DNA from: an uncultured Anaerolineae bacterium
GTDB taxonomy: Bacteria; Chloroflexota; Anaerolineae; Aggregatilineales; Phototrophicaceae
Assembly (NCBI GenBank): GCA_937995825.1
Contig: CALKJO010000008.1
Location: forward strand, 82,650-146,649
Direction of reading: 5' to 3'
DNA length: 64,000 nucleotides
Below the pieces are notes generated by a model. That model had not been told where the DNA came from and did not search any database. It was given only the letters and a program-made list of their open reading frames with translations. This document shows positions 17,058-25,789 of the stretch, piece after piece. The stretch's first letter is position 1; each line of letters opens with the position of its first letter. Position numbers and translations under genes: made by a program.

Positions 17058-18293
17058 ATGTACGAGACCTACCAACCTCTCACCCCTGAAACCGTCATCG
17101 ATTACGCCCGTCAGCGCCCGGAACTGGCGGACATCTTCCGCCCTGGCGAAGCACTGGAGTCGGTCGAAGTCGGGGATGGCAACCTCAATCTAGTCTTCAA
17201 AGTCTGGGCGGCGGCGGAGCCAGATCGGACGCTGGTGATCAAGCAGGCGCTCCCGTATGTGCGGTTAGTTGGGGAAAGCTGGCGGCTGCCAACCGACCGC
17301 GCGCGCATCGAGGCGCAGGCGCTTGAGGTTGAGTCGCGCCTCTGCCCACAGCACACCCCGAAGGTCTACTTCTTCGATCCGGTCATGTTCTGCACCGGGA
17401 TGCAGAACCTCAACCGCCACATCATCATGCGCAAGGGCTTGATCGACGGCATTAGCTATCCCCATTTCGCAGAGCATATCGGTGTCTTTCTGGCGCGCAC
17501 GCTGGCGGGGACGAGCGACTTGGTGCTGGATTACAGGACAAAGAAAGAGGAGGTTGCCCGCTTCATCAATCCTGAGCTGTGCAAGATCACCGAAGACCTG
17601 GTCTTCACTGAGCCGTACCGCGCCCATGAACGCAACCTCTACCACAAAGAGCTTGAGCCGCAGGTGCTGGCACTGCAAGCCGATGACGCGCTGCGCGCCG
17701 AAGTCGCGGTTATGAAAGAGAAATTCATGACCGAGGCACAGGCGCTCATTCACGGCGATCTGCACACTGGCAGCATCATGGTCAATCAGGAGGAAACCTA
17801 CTGCATCGATCCCGAATTTGCCTTCTACGGTCCAATGGGCTTTGACATCGGCGCGGTGATCGGCAATCTGTTCCTAAGCTATGCCAGCCATGAAGTCCGC
17901 ACGAAGGATGAGCAGAAGCGCGCCGCCTTCCGCTGCTATCTGACAGACACGGTGATCGCGCTCTGGCAGGTGTTCGTGCGCGAGTTTGAGCAGGTCGGCT
18001 GGGCGCACGCTGACCCCATCGACATGCCCCGCGCCTACCGCGACGGCTACATGCTGCGTCTCCTGCAGGACTCGGCGGGCTTTGCCGCGTGCAAGATGAT
18101 GCGGCGCGTGATCGGGCTGGCTGGCGTTGCCGACATTCGCGGGATCGAAGATGTGCATGAGCGCGCTATCGCCGCCAGCCTCGCGCTCAATATCGCTGTC
18201 CCGCTGATCAAGCAGCGCGCCAGCCTGACCCAGATCGACGATCTGGTCGCCATCGCCACCGCGCAGCGCCCGACCTATCCCTATCCGAGCTGA
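17058..18293 (+). CDS. mtnK: S-methyl-5-thioribose kinase-like protein (MtnK family)
   Basis: A kinase of the aminoglycoside-phosphotransferase/MtnK fold, 411 residues. The catalytic loop LIHGDLHTGSIMV (about 230-242) with the following YCIDPEFAFYGPMGFDIG is the MtnK hallmark, and GDGNLNLVFKV and LVIKQALPYVR form the nucleotide-binding lobe. MtnK phosphorylates 5-methylthioribose at C1, and some members also take 5-deoxyribose. It is coupled to the RbsC-like permease (2-bp gap), which suggests the transporter imports this sugar. MtnA, the usual next enzyme, is not in the window. The true substrate may therefore be a relative of methylthioribose. Confidence 0.9.
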   Translation: MYETYQPLTPETVIDYARQRPELADIFRPGEALESVEVGDGNLNLVFKVWAAAEPDRTLVIKQALPYVRLVGESWRLPTDRARIEAQALEVESRLCPQHTPKVYFFDPVMFCTGMQNLNRHIIMRKGLIDGISYPHFAEHIGVFLARTLAGTSDLVLDYRTKKEEVARFINPELCKITEDLVFTEPYRAHERNLYHKELEPQVLALQADDALRAEVAVMKEKFMTEAQALIHGDLHTGSIMVNQEETYCIDPEFAFYGPMGFDIGAVIGNLFLSYASHEVRTKDEQKRAAFRCYLTDTVIALWQVFVREFEQVGWAHADPIDMPRAYRDGYMLRLLQDSAGFAACKMMRRVIGLAGVADIRGIEDVHERAIAASLALNIAVPLIKQRASLTQIDDLVAIATAQRPTYPYPS

Positions 18294-18374
18294 TCCGCGC
18301 TCGGTCTGTTCCCGGCTGACGTAGATCGTGTATAGTAGGCGCACATCTGAGGCAGGGAACATAGGTCAACAGTC

Positions 18375-19337
18375 ATGGTGAACATATTTTGGCAGGATCA
18401 GCGCGTCGTGGTGACGGGCGGGAGTGGTTTTCTCGGCTCATTCGTCGTCGAGAGACTGCGCGCGCGCGGCGCGGGGTCGATCATTGTGCCGCGCAGGGCG
18501 CAGTATGACCTGCGCCAGCGCGCCGCCATCGACGATCTGCTCAGCGACTCCCGCCCGACGATGGTGATCCACCTGGCGGCAACCGTCGGCGGGATCGGCG
18601 CGAACCGCGAGCGCCCGGCAGAGTTTTTCTACGACAATCTGATGATGAGCGCGCAGCTTCTCGACGCCAGCTATCGCATGGGGGTTGAGAAGTTCGTCGG
18701 CATCGGCACGATCTGCGCCTATCCCAAGATCACGCCGATCCCACTTCAGGAAGATCATCTCTGGGACGGCTTCCCCGAAGAGACCAACGCGCCCTACGGC
18801 ATCGCTAAGCGCGCCCTGCTGATGCAGAGCCAGGCGTATCGCCAGCAGTACGGCTACAACGCGATCCACCTGATGCCGGTCAATCTCTACGGACCGCGCG
18901 ATAACTTCGACCTGAAAACGTCGCACGTGATCCCCGCCCTGATCCGCAAGACCATTGAAGCACAGGCGCGCGGCGATGATCAGATCGTCGTCTGGGGCGA
19001 TGGGACGCCGACACGGGAATTTCTCTACGTCGAGGACGCCGCTGAAGGCATCGTCATGGCGGCGGAGCGCTACAACGATCCCGATCCGGTCAATTTAGGC
19101 AGCGGCATGGAGATCAGCATCCGCGATCTAGTCAGCACGATCACGCGGCTGATCGGCTTCGAGGGGCGCATCGTCTGGGACACGGAAAAACCAAACGGTC
19201 AGCCGCGCCGACGGCTGGATGTATCGCGGGCAAAGGCGCGCTTCGGCTTTGAAGCGCGCACGCCGTTTGAGCCTGGCTTGCAGAAAACCATCGCCTGGTA
19301 TCGGGAACAGACCGCGCTCAGTGCGCCTGGGGGATAG
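18375..19337 (+). CDS. NAD(P)-dependent epimerase/reductase, GDP-L-fucose-synthase-like
   Basis: An extended SDR of 320 residues. The Rossmann motif [15 protein letters not shown] starts the protein. The catalytic Tyr/Lys pair is in APYGIAKRA, with Cys in GTICAYPK and His in KTSHVIPAL, which match the residues of GDP-fucose synthase (WcaG/Fcl). The Ser normally in SSC-Y-P is Thr here. The gene follows mtnK by 81 bp, with a possible TATAGT box in the gap. It may act in nucleotide-sugar synthesis rather than in the catabolic locus, or it may epimerise the imported sugar. Confidence 0.85.
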   Translation: MVNIFWQDQRVVVTGGSGFLGSFVVERLRARGAGSIIVPRRAQYDLRQRAAIDDLLSDSRPTMVIHLAATVGGIGANRERPAEFFYDNLMMSAQLLDASYRMGVEKFVGIGTICAYPKITPIPLQEDHLWDGFPEETNAPYGIAKRALLMQSQAYRQQYGYNAIHLMPVNLYGPRDNFDLKTSHVIPALIRKTIEAQARGDDQIVVWGDGTPTREFLYVEDAAEGIVMAAERYNDPDPVNLGSGMEISIRDLVSTITRLIGFEGRIVWDTEKPNGQPRRRLDVSRAKARFGFEARTPFEPGLQKTIAWYREQTALSAPGG

Positions 19338-19369
19338 ACTCCCCCGGCGCACCCAGATCGAAGGCGGAC

Positions 19370-20470
19370 TTACGCCACTGTCACATCCGCACACAGATAG
19401 ACATCCTGAATCGCCCGCAGCAGCGCCGCGCCTTCCTCCAGCGGACGCTGGAACGCCTTGCGACCGCTGATCAAGCCCATGCCGCCGGCGCGCTTGTTGA
19501 CGACCGCCGTCATGACCGCTTCTGCCAAGTCGCTTTCGCCGCTGGACGCGCCGCCGCTGCTGATCAGCCCCGCCCGCCCCATGTAGCCGTTGACGACCTG
19601 ATAGCGCGTCAGGTCGATCAGGTTAGGGCTGGTCAGGTGGGTGTAGATGCGCTCGTCCAGCTTGCCATAAGATGATCCACCCGTGTTGAGCGCTTTATAG
19701 CCGCCGTTGTGAGTCGGGAGTTTCTGCTTGATGATGTCGGCTTCAATCGTGACGCCGAGATGATTCGCCTGTGCGGTCAGGTCGGCGGCGGTCTCGTGAT
19801 TGACGCCGTTGACCTTGAACTGCGGATTGCGCATATAGCACCAGAGAATAGTCGCCATGCCATATTCATGCGCGCGGTAGAAGGCTTCTGCCACTTCTAC
19901 AAGCTGGCGTGTGCTGTCTTCACTGCCGAAGTAGACCGTTGCGCCAACCGCCACTGCGCCCATGTCCCATGCCTGCTCAACCTGCCCGAACATCACCTGC
20001 TCAAATTTATTCGGATAGGTCAGCAGCTCATTATGGTTGATCTTGACGATGAAGGGGATTTTGTGCGCGTATTTACGGGCAACCGCGCCCAGAACGCCAA
20101 AGGTGCTGGCGACGGCGTTGCAGCCGCCCTCAATCGCCAGCTTCACAATGTTTTCCGGGTCAAAATAGATCGGATTCGGCGCAAACGATGCGCCCGCGCT
20201 GTGTTCGATGCCCTGATCGACCGGCAGGATCGAGACATAGCCCGTCCCAGCCAGGCGTCCGTGGTTCAAAATCTGCGCCAAGCTGCGCAGAGTTTGTGGG
20301 CTGCGGTCGGAATGCGCCCAAACGCGGTCGATGAAATCGGGTCCCGGCAGATGCAGATGTGCTTTATCAATCGTCTTCGAGGTATGCGTCAGCAGATCGG
20401 CGTGATCGCCAAGCAGTTGGGCGATCCGGTCGATGGTGAGTGGGGCTTCCGTTACAGGAGCAAGAGCCAT
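19370..20470 (-). CDS. fbaB: Class I fructose-bisphosphate aldolase (FbaB/DeoC-like fold)
   Basis: A Schiff-base aldolase of 366 residues that cleaves a ketose (bis)phosphate to DHAP and an aldehyde. Family features are [16 protein letters not shown], the segment [11 protein letters not shown], and the phosphate-binding [12 protein letters not shown] and [12 protein letters not shown] near the C-terminus. I chose the ATG at 20470 with GGAG nine bases upstream. The open frame to 20641 adds 57 residues without homology. It converges on the epimerase gene, and its position beside DhaKL and an MtnK-like kinase makes an aldol-cleavage role in that pathway plausible. It could equally be the glycolytic enzyme. 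Confidence 0.9.
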   Translation of the reverse strand: MALAPVTEAPLTIDRIAQLLGDHADLLTHTSKTIDKAHLHLPGPDFIDRVWAHSDRSPQTLRSLAQILNHGRLAGTGYVSILPVDQGIEHSAGASFAPNPIYFDPENIVKLAIEGGCNAVASTFGVLGAVARKYAHKIPFIVKINHNELLTYPNKFEQVMFGQVEQAWDMGAVAVGATVYFGSEDSTRQLVEVAEAFYRAHEYGMATILWCYMRNPQFKVNGVNHETAADLTAQANHLGVTIEADIIKQKLPTHNGGYKALNTGGSSYGKLDERIYTHLTSPNLIDLTRYQVVNGYMGRAGLISSGGASSGESDLAEAVMTAVVNKRAGGMGLISGRKAFQRPLEEGAALLRAIQDVYLCADVTVA

Positions 20471-20757
20471 CGTGATAAACTCCATCCTAAACAGCGATAG
20501 CGCATCAAGTATATCATTTTCTGATCGCACTAACCTGACCGAATCGCGGCATAATAATAAAGAAAACTCTCGACATCCGAAAGCCCTGCTGCCATGAAGC
20601 CGTTCGAAGCGACAAGCCAGTTTTTGTAAGGGTATCATCATCGATATCAGTCGGGCGGCGGAAAGTCAATTGGGCAAAGGCAGCGCTTTTCGGGTAAGCT
20701 TGCCTGCGCTGGCTGAACCCCAACCAGAAACAGGACAGGCGTAGAAAAGGCAGACCA

Positions 20758-21504
20758 ATGCGCGTGAATCTCATGGATAAAGTGGCGCTGGTGACCGGAT
20801 CAGCGCACCGCGTCGGGCGAGCGATTGCGCTGGAACTGGCGCGAGTCGGCGTTCACATTCTGGTGCATTACAATACGTCAAGCGAGGAGACCGTCAGAGC
20901 CGCCGTGCGCGATATTAAGTCGCTGGGGGTTGAAGCTTATGCGGTGCAGGCGAATATCAGCACGCGCGAAGGTGTCAGCGCCGCCTTCGACGCGCTGCGG
21001 ACTCATTTCGGACGGCTCGACATCCTGGTCAACAGCGCCTCGAACTTTCAGCGCCGGGCGCTGATGGACGTGACGCTTGAGGAATGGAACGAGACCATCG
21101 CGATCAACCTGACCGCGCCCTTTCTCTGCACGCAGGAGGCGGTTAAACTGATGCGCCAGAACACGCCGTCCGGCGGCTGCATCATCAACATCTGCGACAA
21201 CAGCGCCCTTCAGCCCTGGGTCGATTACGCGCATCATGGCGTCAGCAAAGCCGGCTTATGGGCGCTGACGCAGGTCAGCGCCGCCAGTCTCGGACCCGAC
21301 ATTCGCGTCAACGCCATCATCCCCGGTGCGGTTCTCAAGCCGCCGGACTTCAGCGAGGAAACCTGGATCAAGCTCTCTGCCAGAGCGCCCATCGGACGCC
21401 CCGGCACGGCGGAGGATGTCGGGCGCGCGGTCGTTTATCTGGCGAGCGAGGACTTCCTGACCGGCGCGCTGCTGCATGTGGACGGCGGCGAACGCCTGAT
21501 CTGA
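20758..21504 (+). CDS. Pteridine-reductase-like SDR with His in place of the catalytic Tyr
   Basis: A 248-residue classical-length SDR. The cofactor motif is TGSAHRVGRAIA, with Arg in the glycine motif as in NADPH-dependent pteridine reductases (PTR1/FolM). NICDNS places Asp where most SDRs have Ser, again a PTR1-type feature. In the YxxxK position the sequence is HGVSK, so the general-acid Tyr is replaced by His. The Lys is kept. The NSAS segment, the Asn in NLTAPF and the C-terminal TGALLHVDGG are normal. Pterin reduction would fit the folC gene downstream, but the altered residue makes activity uncertain. Confidence 0.85.
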   Translation: MRVNLMDKVALVTGSAHRVGRAIALELARVGVHILVHYNTSSEETVRAAVRDIKSLGVEAYAVQANISTREGVSAAFDALRTHFGRLDILVNSASNFQRRALMDVTLEEWNETIAINLTAPFLCTQEAVKLMRQNTPSGGCIINICDNSALQPWVDYAHHGVSKAGLWALTQVSAASLGPDIRVNAIIPGAVLKPPDFSEETWIKLSARAPIGRPGTAEDVGRAVVYLASEDFLTGALLHVDGGERLI

Positions 21505-21581
21505 AAAACGGCTGAGACCGCTCTGGCGCAGGCGGCGCAGCGTGTTACAATGCGGGCATCAACGGAAGGGTTGTTGTACCG

Positions 21582-23102
21582 ATGAACAAACCGAATATCC
21601 TGCTGGTGATCCTCGACACAACGCGCCGCGATCACCTCTCCGCCTATGGCTTCCCCAAACTGACCACGCCGCACCTCGACGCTTTCGCAGCGGAGTCGGC
21701 GCTGTTCACCCGCGCGGTCGCGCCCGCTCAGTGGACGATCCCCGCTCATGCGTCGATTTTCACCGGGCTGTATCCTGGCGCGCACGGCGTCACGCAGAGC
21801 ATCAGCGCTGTGGACGCCATGCAGCCCACGCTGGCGGAAATTCTGCGCGCCGACGGCTATCGCACCGCCGCCTTCTGCAACAATCCGCTGGTCGGCGTGC
21901 TGTTCAACGGCTTGCAGCGCGGCTTCGATGAGTTCTATAACTACGCCAGCGCCATTCCGCAGCGCCCACCGGGCGCGCAGACGCCGCTGCGCCGCGCCTT
22001 CATCCGGCGCGTTCAGCCGTATACGCGGCGCTTTGCCAACATCTTCGCCCGCCATGATACGCTTTTCCGCTTGGCGCTCTCGCCCCGCTGGACGCCGATC
22101 TGGTCGAAGGCGATCAACTTCAAAGGCAGCACGCCCGACTCAGTGAGCGATCTGATCCAATGGATTTCAGCGCGCCGCCGCGACGATCCGCCCTTCTTCG
22201 CCTTCCTCAATCTGATGGGCGCGCACCTACCCTACCATCCCCCCTCGGATGCGCTTGAAGCAGTCGCGCCAGAGCTGAAAAACGACAAGCGCGCCTACGC
22301 CTTCATCCGCCAGTTCAACGCCGATGCCGCTGGGTGGGCGAGTCCTCCGCTCGAACCCTACACCGACTGGCAGCAGCACGCGCTTCACGCCTTCTACGAC
22401 GCCGAACTGCATTATCAGGATCGCGATCTGGGGCGGCTGTTCAGCGCATTGAAGGCATCTGGCGCATTGGAGAACACGGTCGTGATCGTGGCTGCCGATC
22501 ATGGCGAGGCACACGGCGAGCATGATCTGTTCGGGCATGGCTTCAACGTCCATCAGGAATTGGTGCATGTCCCGCTCATCATCCACGATCCGGAGCGCTT
22601 CAAACCCGGAGCGCAGATCAGCGCCAACGTCAGCACGCGCCGCCTGTTCCACACGATTTTAGAGCGCGCTGGCGTCCTGCCGCCGCTGGCGGAGGGCGAT
22701 CCCAATGCTGATATCTACCGCCTGACGCTGGCGAATCCAGATGGCGAACGAGCCGCGTTTTCGGAGGCGTTTCCACCGATCATCTTCCTCAACGTCCTGA
22801 AGCACCGAATGCCCGACCGCGTGGTCAAGCTCCAGCTTGGCTCGGTGCGGCGCGGAGTCTATGCTGGCGACATCAAGCTGACCGTCCGCGATGCTGAAGG
22901 CGGGCTTGAGGTCGAGCGGCTGTACAACGTCGCCGCCGATCCGCTTGAAGCGCAGCCGCTCCCGCTGTCCGATCCAGCGGTCGAGCCGATGCGGGCAGAG
23001 ATCGAGCGCTTCGCCGCCGCCTCCACGCCGCAGAACGGCGAACGCGCTGACGCCAGCCCCGAAGTTCTGGAGCGGCTGCGCGATCTCGGCTATATCGAGT
23101 GA
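21582..23102 (+). CDS. Sulfatase-fold hydrolase or transferase with Thr nucleophile position
   Basis: A 506-residue protein of the alkaline phosphatase/sulfatase superfamily. Metal ligands are visible in ILLVILDTTRRDHL and VIVAADHGEAHGEH. The nucleophile position reads WTIPAHASIFTGLYP, with Thr instead of the Cys or Ser that is converted to formylglycine in true sulfatases, and His instead of the motif Arg. That argues against an aryl-sulfatase and for a phosphatase, phosphodiesterase or phosphotransferase. No signal peptide or membrane helix is seen, so it should be cytoplasmic. The stop is 6 bp before folC, so the two share a transcript. Confidence 0.85.
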   Translation: MNKPNILLVILDTTRRDHLSAYGFPKLTTPHLDAFAAESALFTRAVAPAQWTIPAHASIFTGLYPGAHGVTQSISAVDAMQPTLAEILRADGYRTAAFCNNPLVGVLFNGLQRGFDEFYNYASAIPQRPPGAQTPLRRAFIRRVQPYTRRFANIFARHDTLFRLALSPRWTPIWSKAINFKGSTPDSVSDLIQWISARRRDDPPFFAFLNLMGAHLPYHPPSDALEAVAPELKNDKRAYAFIRQFNADAAGWASPPLEPYTDWQQHALHAFYDAELHYQDRDLGRLFSALKASGALENTVVIVAADHGEAHGEHDLFGHGFNVHQELVHVPLIIHDPERFKPGAQISANVSTRRLFHTILERAGVLPPLAEGDPNADIYRLTLANPDGERAAFSEAFPPIIFLNVLKHRMPDRVVKLQLGSVRRGVYAGDIKLTVRDAEGGLEVERLYNVAADPLEAQPLPLSDPAVEPMRAEIERFAAASTPQNGERADASPEVLERLRDLGYIE

Positions 23103-23108
23103 GGCGCG

Positions 23109-24470
23109 ATGCCCTTTCAGAATGAGGCTGAAGCCGTCACCTACATTTTTCGATCCCTGAAGCGCGTTGGTGGGCTTGCCGGACGCGGACTCGACGAACA
23201 CACCCGCGATATCACCCCAACGCGCCGTCTGCTCGGCATGACCGGGCTGCTCGACAGCCCGCGCGAATACGCCGTGATCACGGGCAGCAAAGGCAAAGGA
23301 TCAACAACCGCAATCACCACCAAGCTCTTGCAGCATCTCGGTCACACCGTCGGTATGATCAGCAGTCCGCACTTGATCAGCTACCGCGAACGCATCCGCG
23401 TTAATGGGCGCGCCATTCCAGAGGGGGACTTATGTCGCATTCTTGGCGACCTTGAACCCCAGATCGACGCGATTGAGTCACAAATGCGCGCCGACCGCTA
23501 TTTCAGCCCGCAGGGGATTTTCTTAGCGGTCGCGCTGCGCTGGTTCGATGAGCAGAACGTCGGCGCGGCGGTGCTGGAAGTCGGGCGCGGCGGACGCTAT
23601 GATGATATCGCCGTCGTCCCCAATCGGCTGTCGCTGTTCACACCGATCATGCTCGAACATACCCACTATCTCGGCTCGACGCTGGCGCGCATCGCCTGGC
23701 ACAAAGCCGGGATCATGAAGCCGCTCAGCTATGCCTACAGCGTCCCGCAGGCATCCGAAGTGCTGGATGTGCTGCAAGCCGAGGCGGATGCGCTCGGCGC
23801 AGAGTTCGCCTGGATCGCGCCGATGGACATGGGGCAGTACGTCGCCACCGATACCGACGGCGTCCGCTTCACGCTGGGGCGCTATGGCGAGGTCAAAATC
23901 TCGCTGCTGGGGCGCTATCAAGTCGAAAATGCGACACTGGCGGTGCAGGGCGCGGGCAACATGCACGCCCGTCTGCCCGGCATCCCGCATGGCTCAAGCG
24001 CGTATGTCGAGGCGATCCGCGCTGGTCTCGCTGATGTGACCTGGGCGGGACGGCTGCAAAAATTGCAGGATCAGCCCGCTGTCTATCTCGACGGCGCGAT
24101 CAATGCTGAGTCTGCACGGCTGCTGCTTGCCAGCCTGCATGAACGCATGACCGATCCGATCATCGCCATCGTCGGCGTCCCCGATGACAAGGATTATCTC
24201 GGCGTTTACCGTGAACTCGGCATGGCGGCGGAGACGCTGATCCTGACCGAGACCAAACGCAACGCGACGCTGCACTTCCCTGATCCGGACGCCGCCGTTG
24301 CTGCTGCCAGACGCATTAACAACGACTCCCATTTTGCCCCTACGTTACAGGCGGCGGTCGAGATGGCGCTGCAGCGCGCCGGACGCGATGGGACGATCAT
24401 CATCGCCGGCACGCAGTCGATTGTTGCCGATGCCGTCAGCCTGTGGGGGCTGAGCTTCGAGACCATCTAA
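23109..24470 (+). CDS. folC: Folylpolyglutamate synthase / dihydrofolate synthase
   Basis: A Mur-ligase-family enzyme of 453 residues that adds glutamate to (dihydro)folate or dihydropteroate using ATP. The P-loop is ITGSKGKGSTTAI (about 58-70), followed by the family motif ISSPHLISYRERIRVNG. The Mg-binding EVGRGGRYDDI corresponds to the EVGxGGRxD of FolC. The C-terminal domain has YLDGAINAESARLL in place of the usual DGAHN, so the His is missing there and the N is kept. It follows a sulfatase-fold gene by 6 bp and is near a pteridine-reductase-like gene, a possible pterin/folate grouping. Confidence 0.9.
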   Translation: MPFQNEAEAVTYIFRSLKRVGGLAGRGLDEHTRDITPTRRLLGMTGLLDSPREYAVITGSKGKGSTTAITTKLLQHLGHTVGMISSPHLISYRERIRVNGRAIPEGDLCRILGDLEPQIDAIESQMRADRYFSPQGIFLAVALRWFDEQNVGAAVLEVGRGGRYDDIAVVPNRLSLFTPIMLEHTHYLGSTLARIAWHKAGIMKPLSYAYSVPQASEVLDVLQAEADALGAEFAWIAPMDMGQYVATDTDGVRFTLGRYGEVKISLLGRYQVENATLAVQGAGNMHARLPGIPHGSSAYVEAIRAGLADVTWAGRLQKLQDQPAVYLDGAINAESARLLLASLHERMTDPIIAIVGVPDDKDYLGVYRELGMAAETLILTETKRNATLHFPDPDAAVAAARRINNDSHFAPTLQAAVEMALQRAGRDGTIIIAGTQSIVADAVSLWGLSFETI

Positions 24471-24550
24471 GCGCTGCAGCCGCGCAGAAAAATCATTCAG
24501 CGGCAGCGCTCGCAGTCATCTTTCAATTTAGGTCAGCACGAGAATGCATC

Positions 24551-24579
24551 TATAATGACATTTAGTGAAAGTCACTAAA
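24551..24579 (+). promoter_or_regulatory. -10 box with adjacent perfect palindrome (candidate operator)
   Basis: TATAAT at 24551-24556 is followed five bases later by TTTAGTGA-AAG-TCACTAAA (24561-24579), a perfect 8-bp inverted repeat lying at the expected transcription start. This placement is typical of a dimeric repressor site. It controls the TPR gene starting at 24598. No convincing -35 box is seen. Confidence 0.6.
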
Positions 24580-24597
24580 AACAGATAGGAATTTTTT

Positions 24598-25014
24598 ATG
24601 CACTTCTCGAAAGATCTCCTCCACGTATGGAAGCGCTGGTGGGCAATGGTTTACACCGACCGCGCGGACGCGCATCTGCTGCACGAGGAATTTGAAGCAT
24701 CAATCGCGGATGCTGATCGCGCTCTGCGGATCATCCCGAACGCGGCGGACGTGCTGTTTACACGCGCGCGCGCGCTCCACCGGATGGGGCGCATGGACGA
24801 GGCGCTGCGCGATCTGCAGGCGGCGCTGGCGTTGGAACCGCGCTTCGCCTCCATCTATGCCCACCGCGCCCTGATCCATCTGGAGCGCGGCGATCTGGAG
24901 GACGCTATCGGGGATGCCAACATCGCGCATTATTACAATCCAACGCTGCGCATACCTGAGCTGGTGCGCGCGCGCGTTGATGCCGCGCAGCAGTTCAGTT
25001 ACTATCGCGCATAA
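24598..25014 (+). CDS. Small TPR-repeat protein
   Basis: A 138-residue protein with about two to three tetratricopeptide repeats: an EEFEASIADADRALRIIPN unit, then RMGRMDEALRDLQAALALEP and RGDLEDAIGDANIAHYYNP. It has no signal peptide, although the first 20 residues are Trp-rich (VWKRWWAMVY) and could touch the membrane. TAGGAA precedes the ATG. TPR proteins are protein-binding scaffolds, and the partner is unknown. The gene has its own promoter region with a palindromic operator-like site, so it is probably induced under a particular condition. Confidence 0.8.
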   Translation: MHFSKDLLHVWKRWWAMVYTDRADAHLLHEEFEASIADADRALRIIPNAADVLFTRARALHRMGRMDEALRDLQAALALEPRFASIYAHRALIHLERGDLEDAIGDANIAHYYNPTLRIPELVRARVDAAQQFSYYRA

Positions 25015-25097
25015 ACACATTGTGCGAAATGAGGCTTGATCCTATCGGCTGAATGCGCCACGATTTGAGCCAAGTTAGCTGACAATCTGCAAGAACA

Positions 25098-25691
25098 ATG
25101 GGAGCCGTCGTGACAAAAATCGGTGTTCTGGCGCTGCAAGGCGCATTCATTGAACATGAGACGATGCTGCAAAAAGTGGGCGCGGAACCGGTTGAGGTGC
25201 GTCTGCCCGATCAGCTTGATGATCTGGATGGGCTGATCATCCCTGGGGGAGAAAGCACCACCATCGGTCGGCTGGCGGTCGCGTATGGGTTGATCGAGCC
25301 GCTGCGTCAGTTTGCGCAGCGCAAACCGACCTGGGGGACGTGCGCCGGGATGATCTTTCTGGCGAAAGACATCGGCATCGACCGCCAGCCAATCTTGGGG
25401 ATGATGGACATCGCCGTCAATCGGAATGCCTTCGGACGCCAAATCGACAGCTTTGAGACCGACTTGAACATCCCTGTAATCGGCGATCCGCCGTTTCATG
25501 CCGTCTTTATCCGCGCGCCAGTGGTAACGGAGGTCGGTGAGGGTGTGGATGTGCTGGCGCGGCTGAACGATGGGCGAATCGTCGGGGTTCAGCAGGGGCA
25601 TTGGCTGGCGACCGCCTTTCATCCCGAACTGACGCACGATGATCGCCTGCACCGCCACTTCTTATCCTTGGTCAGTCGGGACAAATCTTGA
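25098..25691 (+). CDS. pdxT: Pyridoxal 5'-phosphate synthase glutaminase subunit PdxT
   Basis: PdxT releases ammonia from glutamine for the PLP synthase PdxS. The class I amidotransferase motifs are complete: IGVLALQGAFIEHE at the start, LIIPGGESTTIGRL, the nucleophile Cys in WGTCAGMIFLA, and the His/Glu pair in FHPELTHDD. 197 residues is the normal length. A GTG at 25110 is an alternative start. The usual partner pdxS is not adjacent, so it must lie elsewhere. Confidence 0.94.
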   Translation: MGAVVTKIGVLALQGAFIEHETMLQKVGAEPVEVRLPDQLDDLDGLIIPGGESTTIGRLAVAYGLIEPLRQFAQRKPTWGTCAGMIFLAKDIGIDRQPILGMMDIAVNRNAFGRQIDSFETDLNIPVIGDPPFHAVFIRAPVVTEVGEGVDVLARLNDGRIVGVQQGHWLATAFHPELTHDDRLHRHFLSLVSRDKS

Positions 25692-25789
25692 GCAATTTGC
25701 CCTTGACGCGCCATTTCCAATGCTTCATTATTTCACGCTTTGCAGTACAATGACTTCATGGTTCCGGTTTGCACAGGCGAGAGAAACGC

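Noticed and set aside
21582..23102. Annotation as formylglycine sulfatase
   Set aside because: The modified Cys/Ser and the motif Arg are absent.
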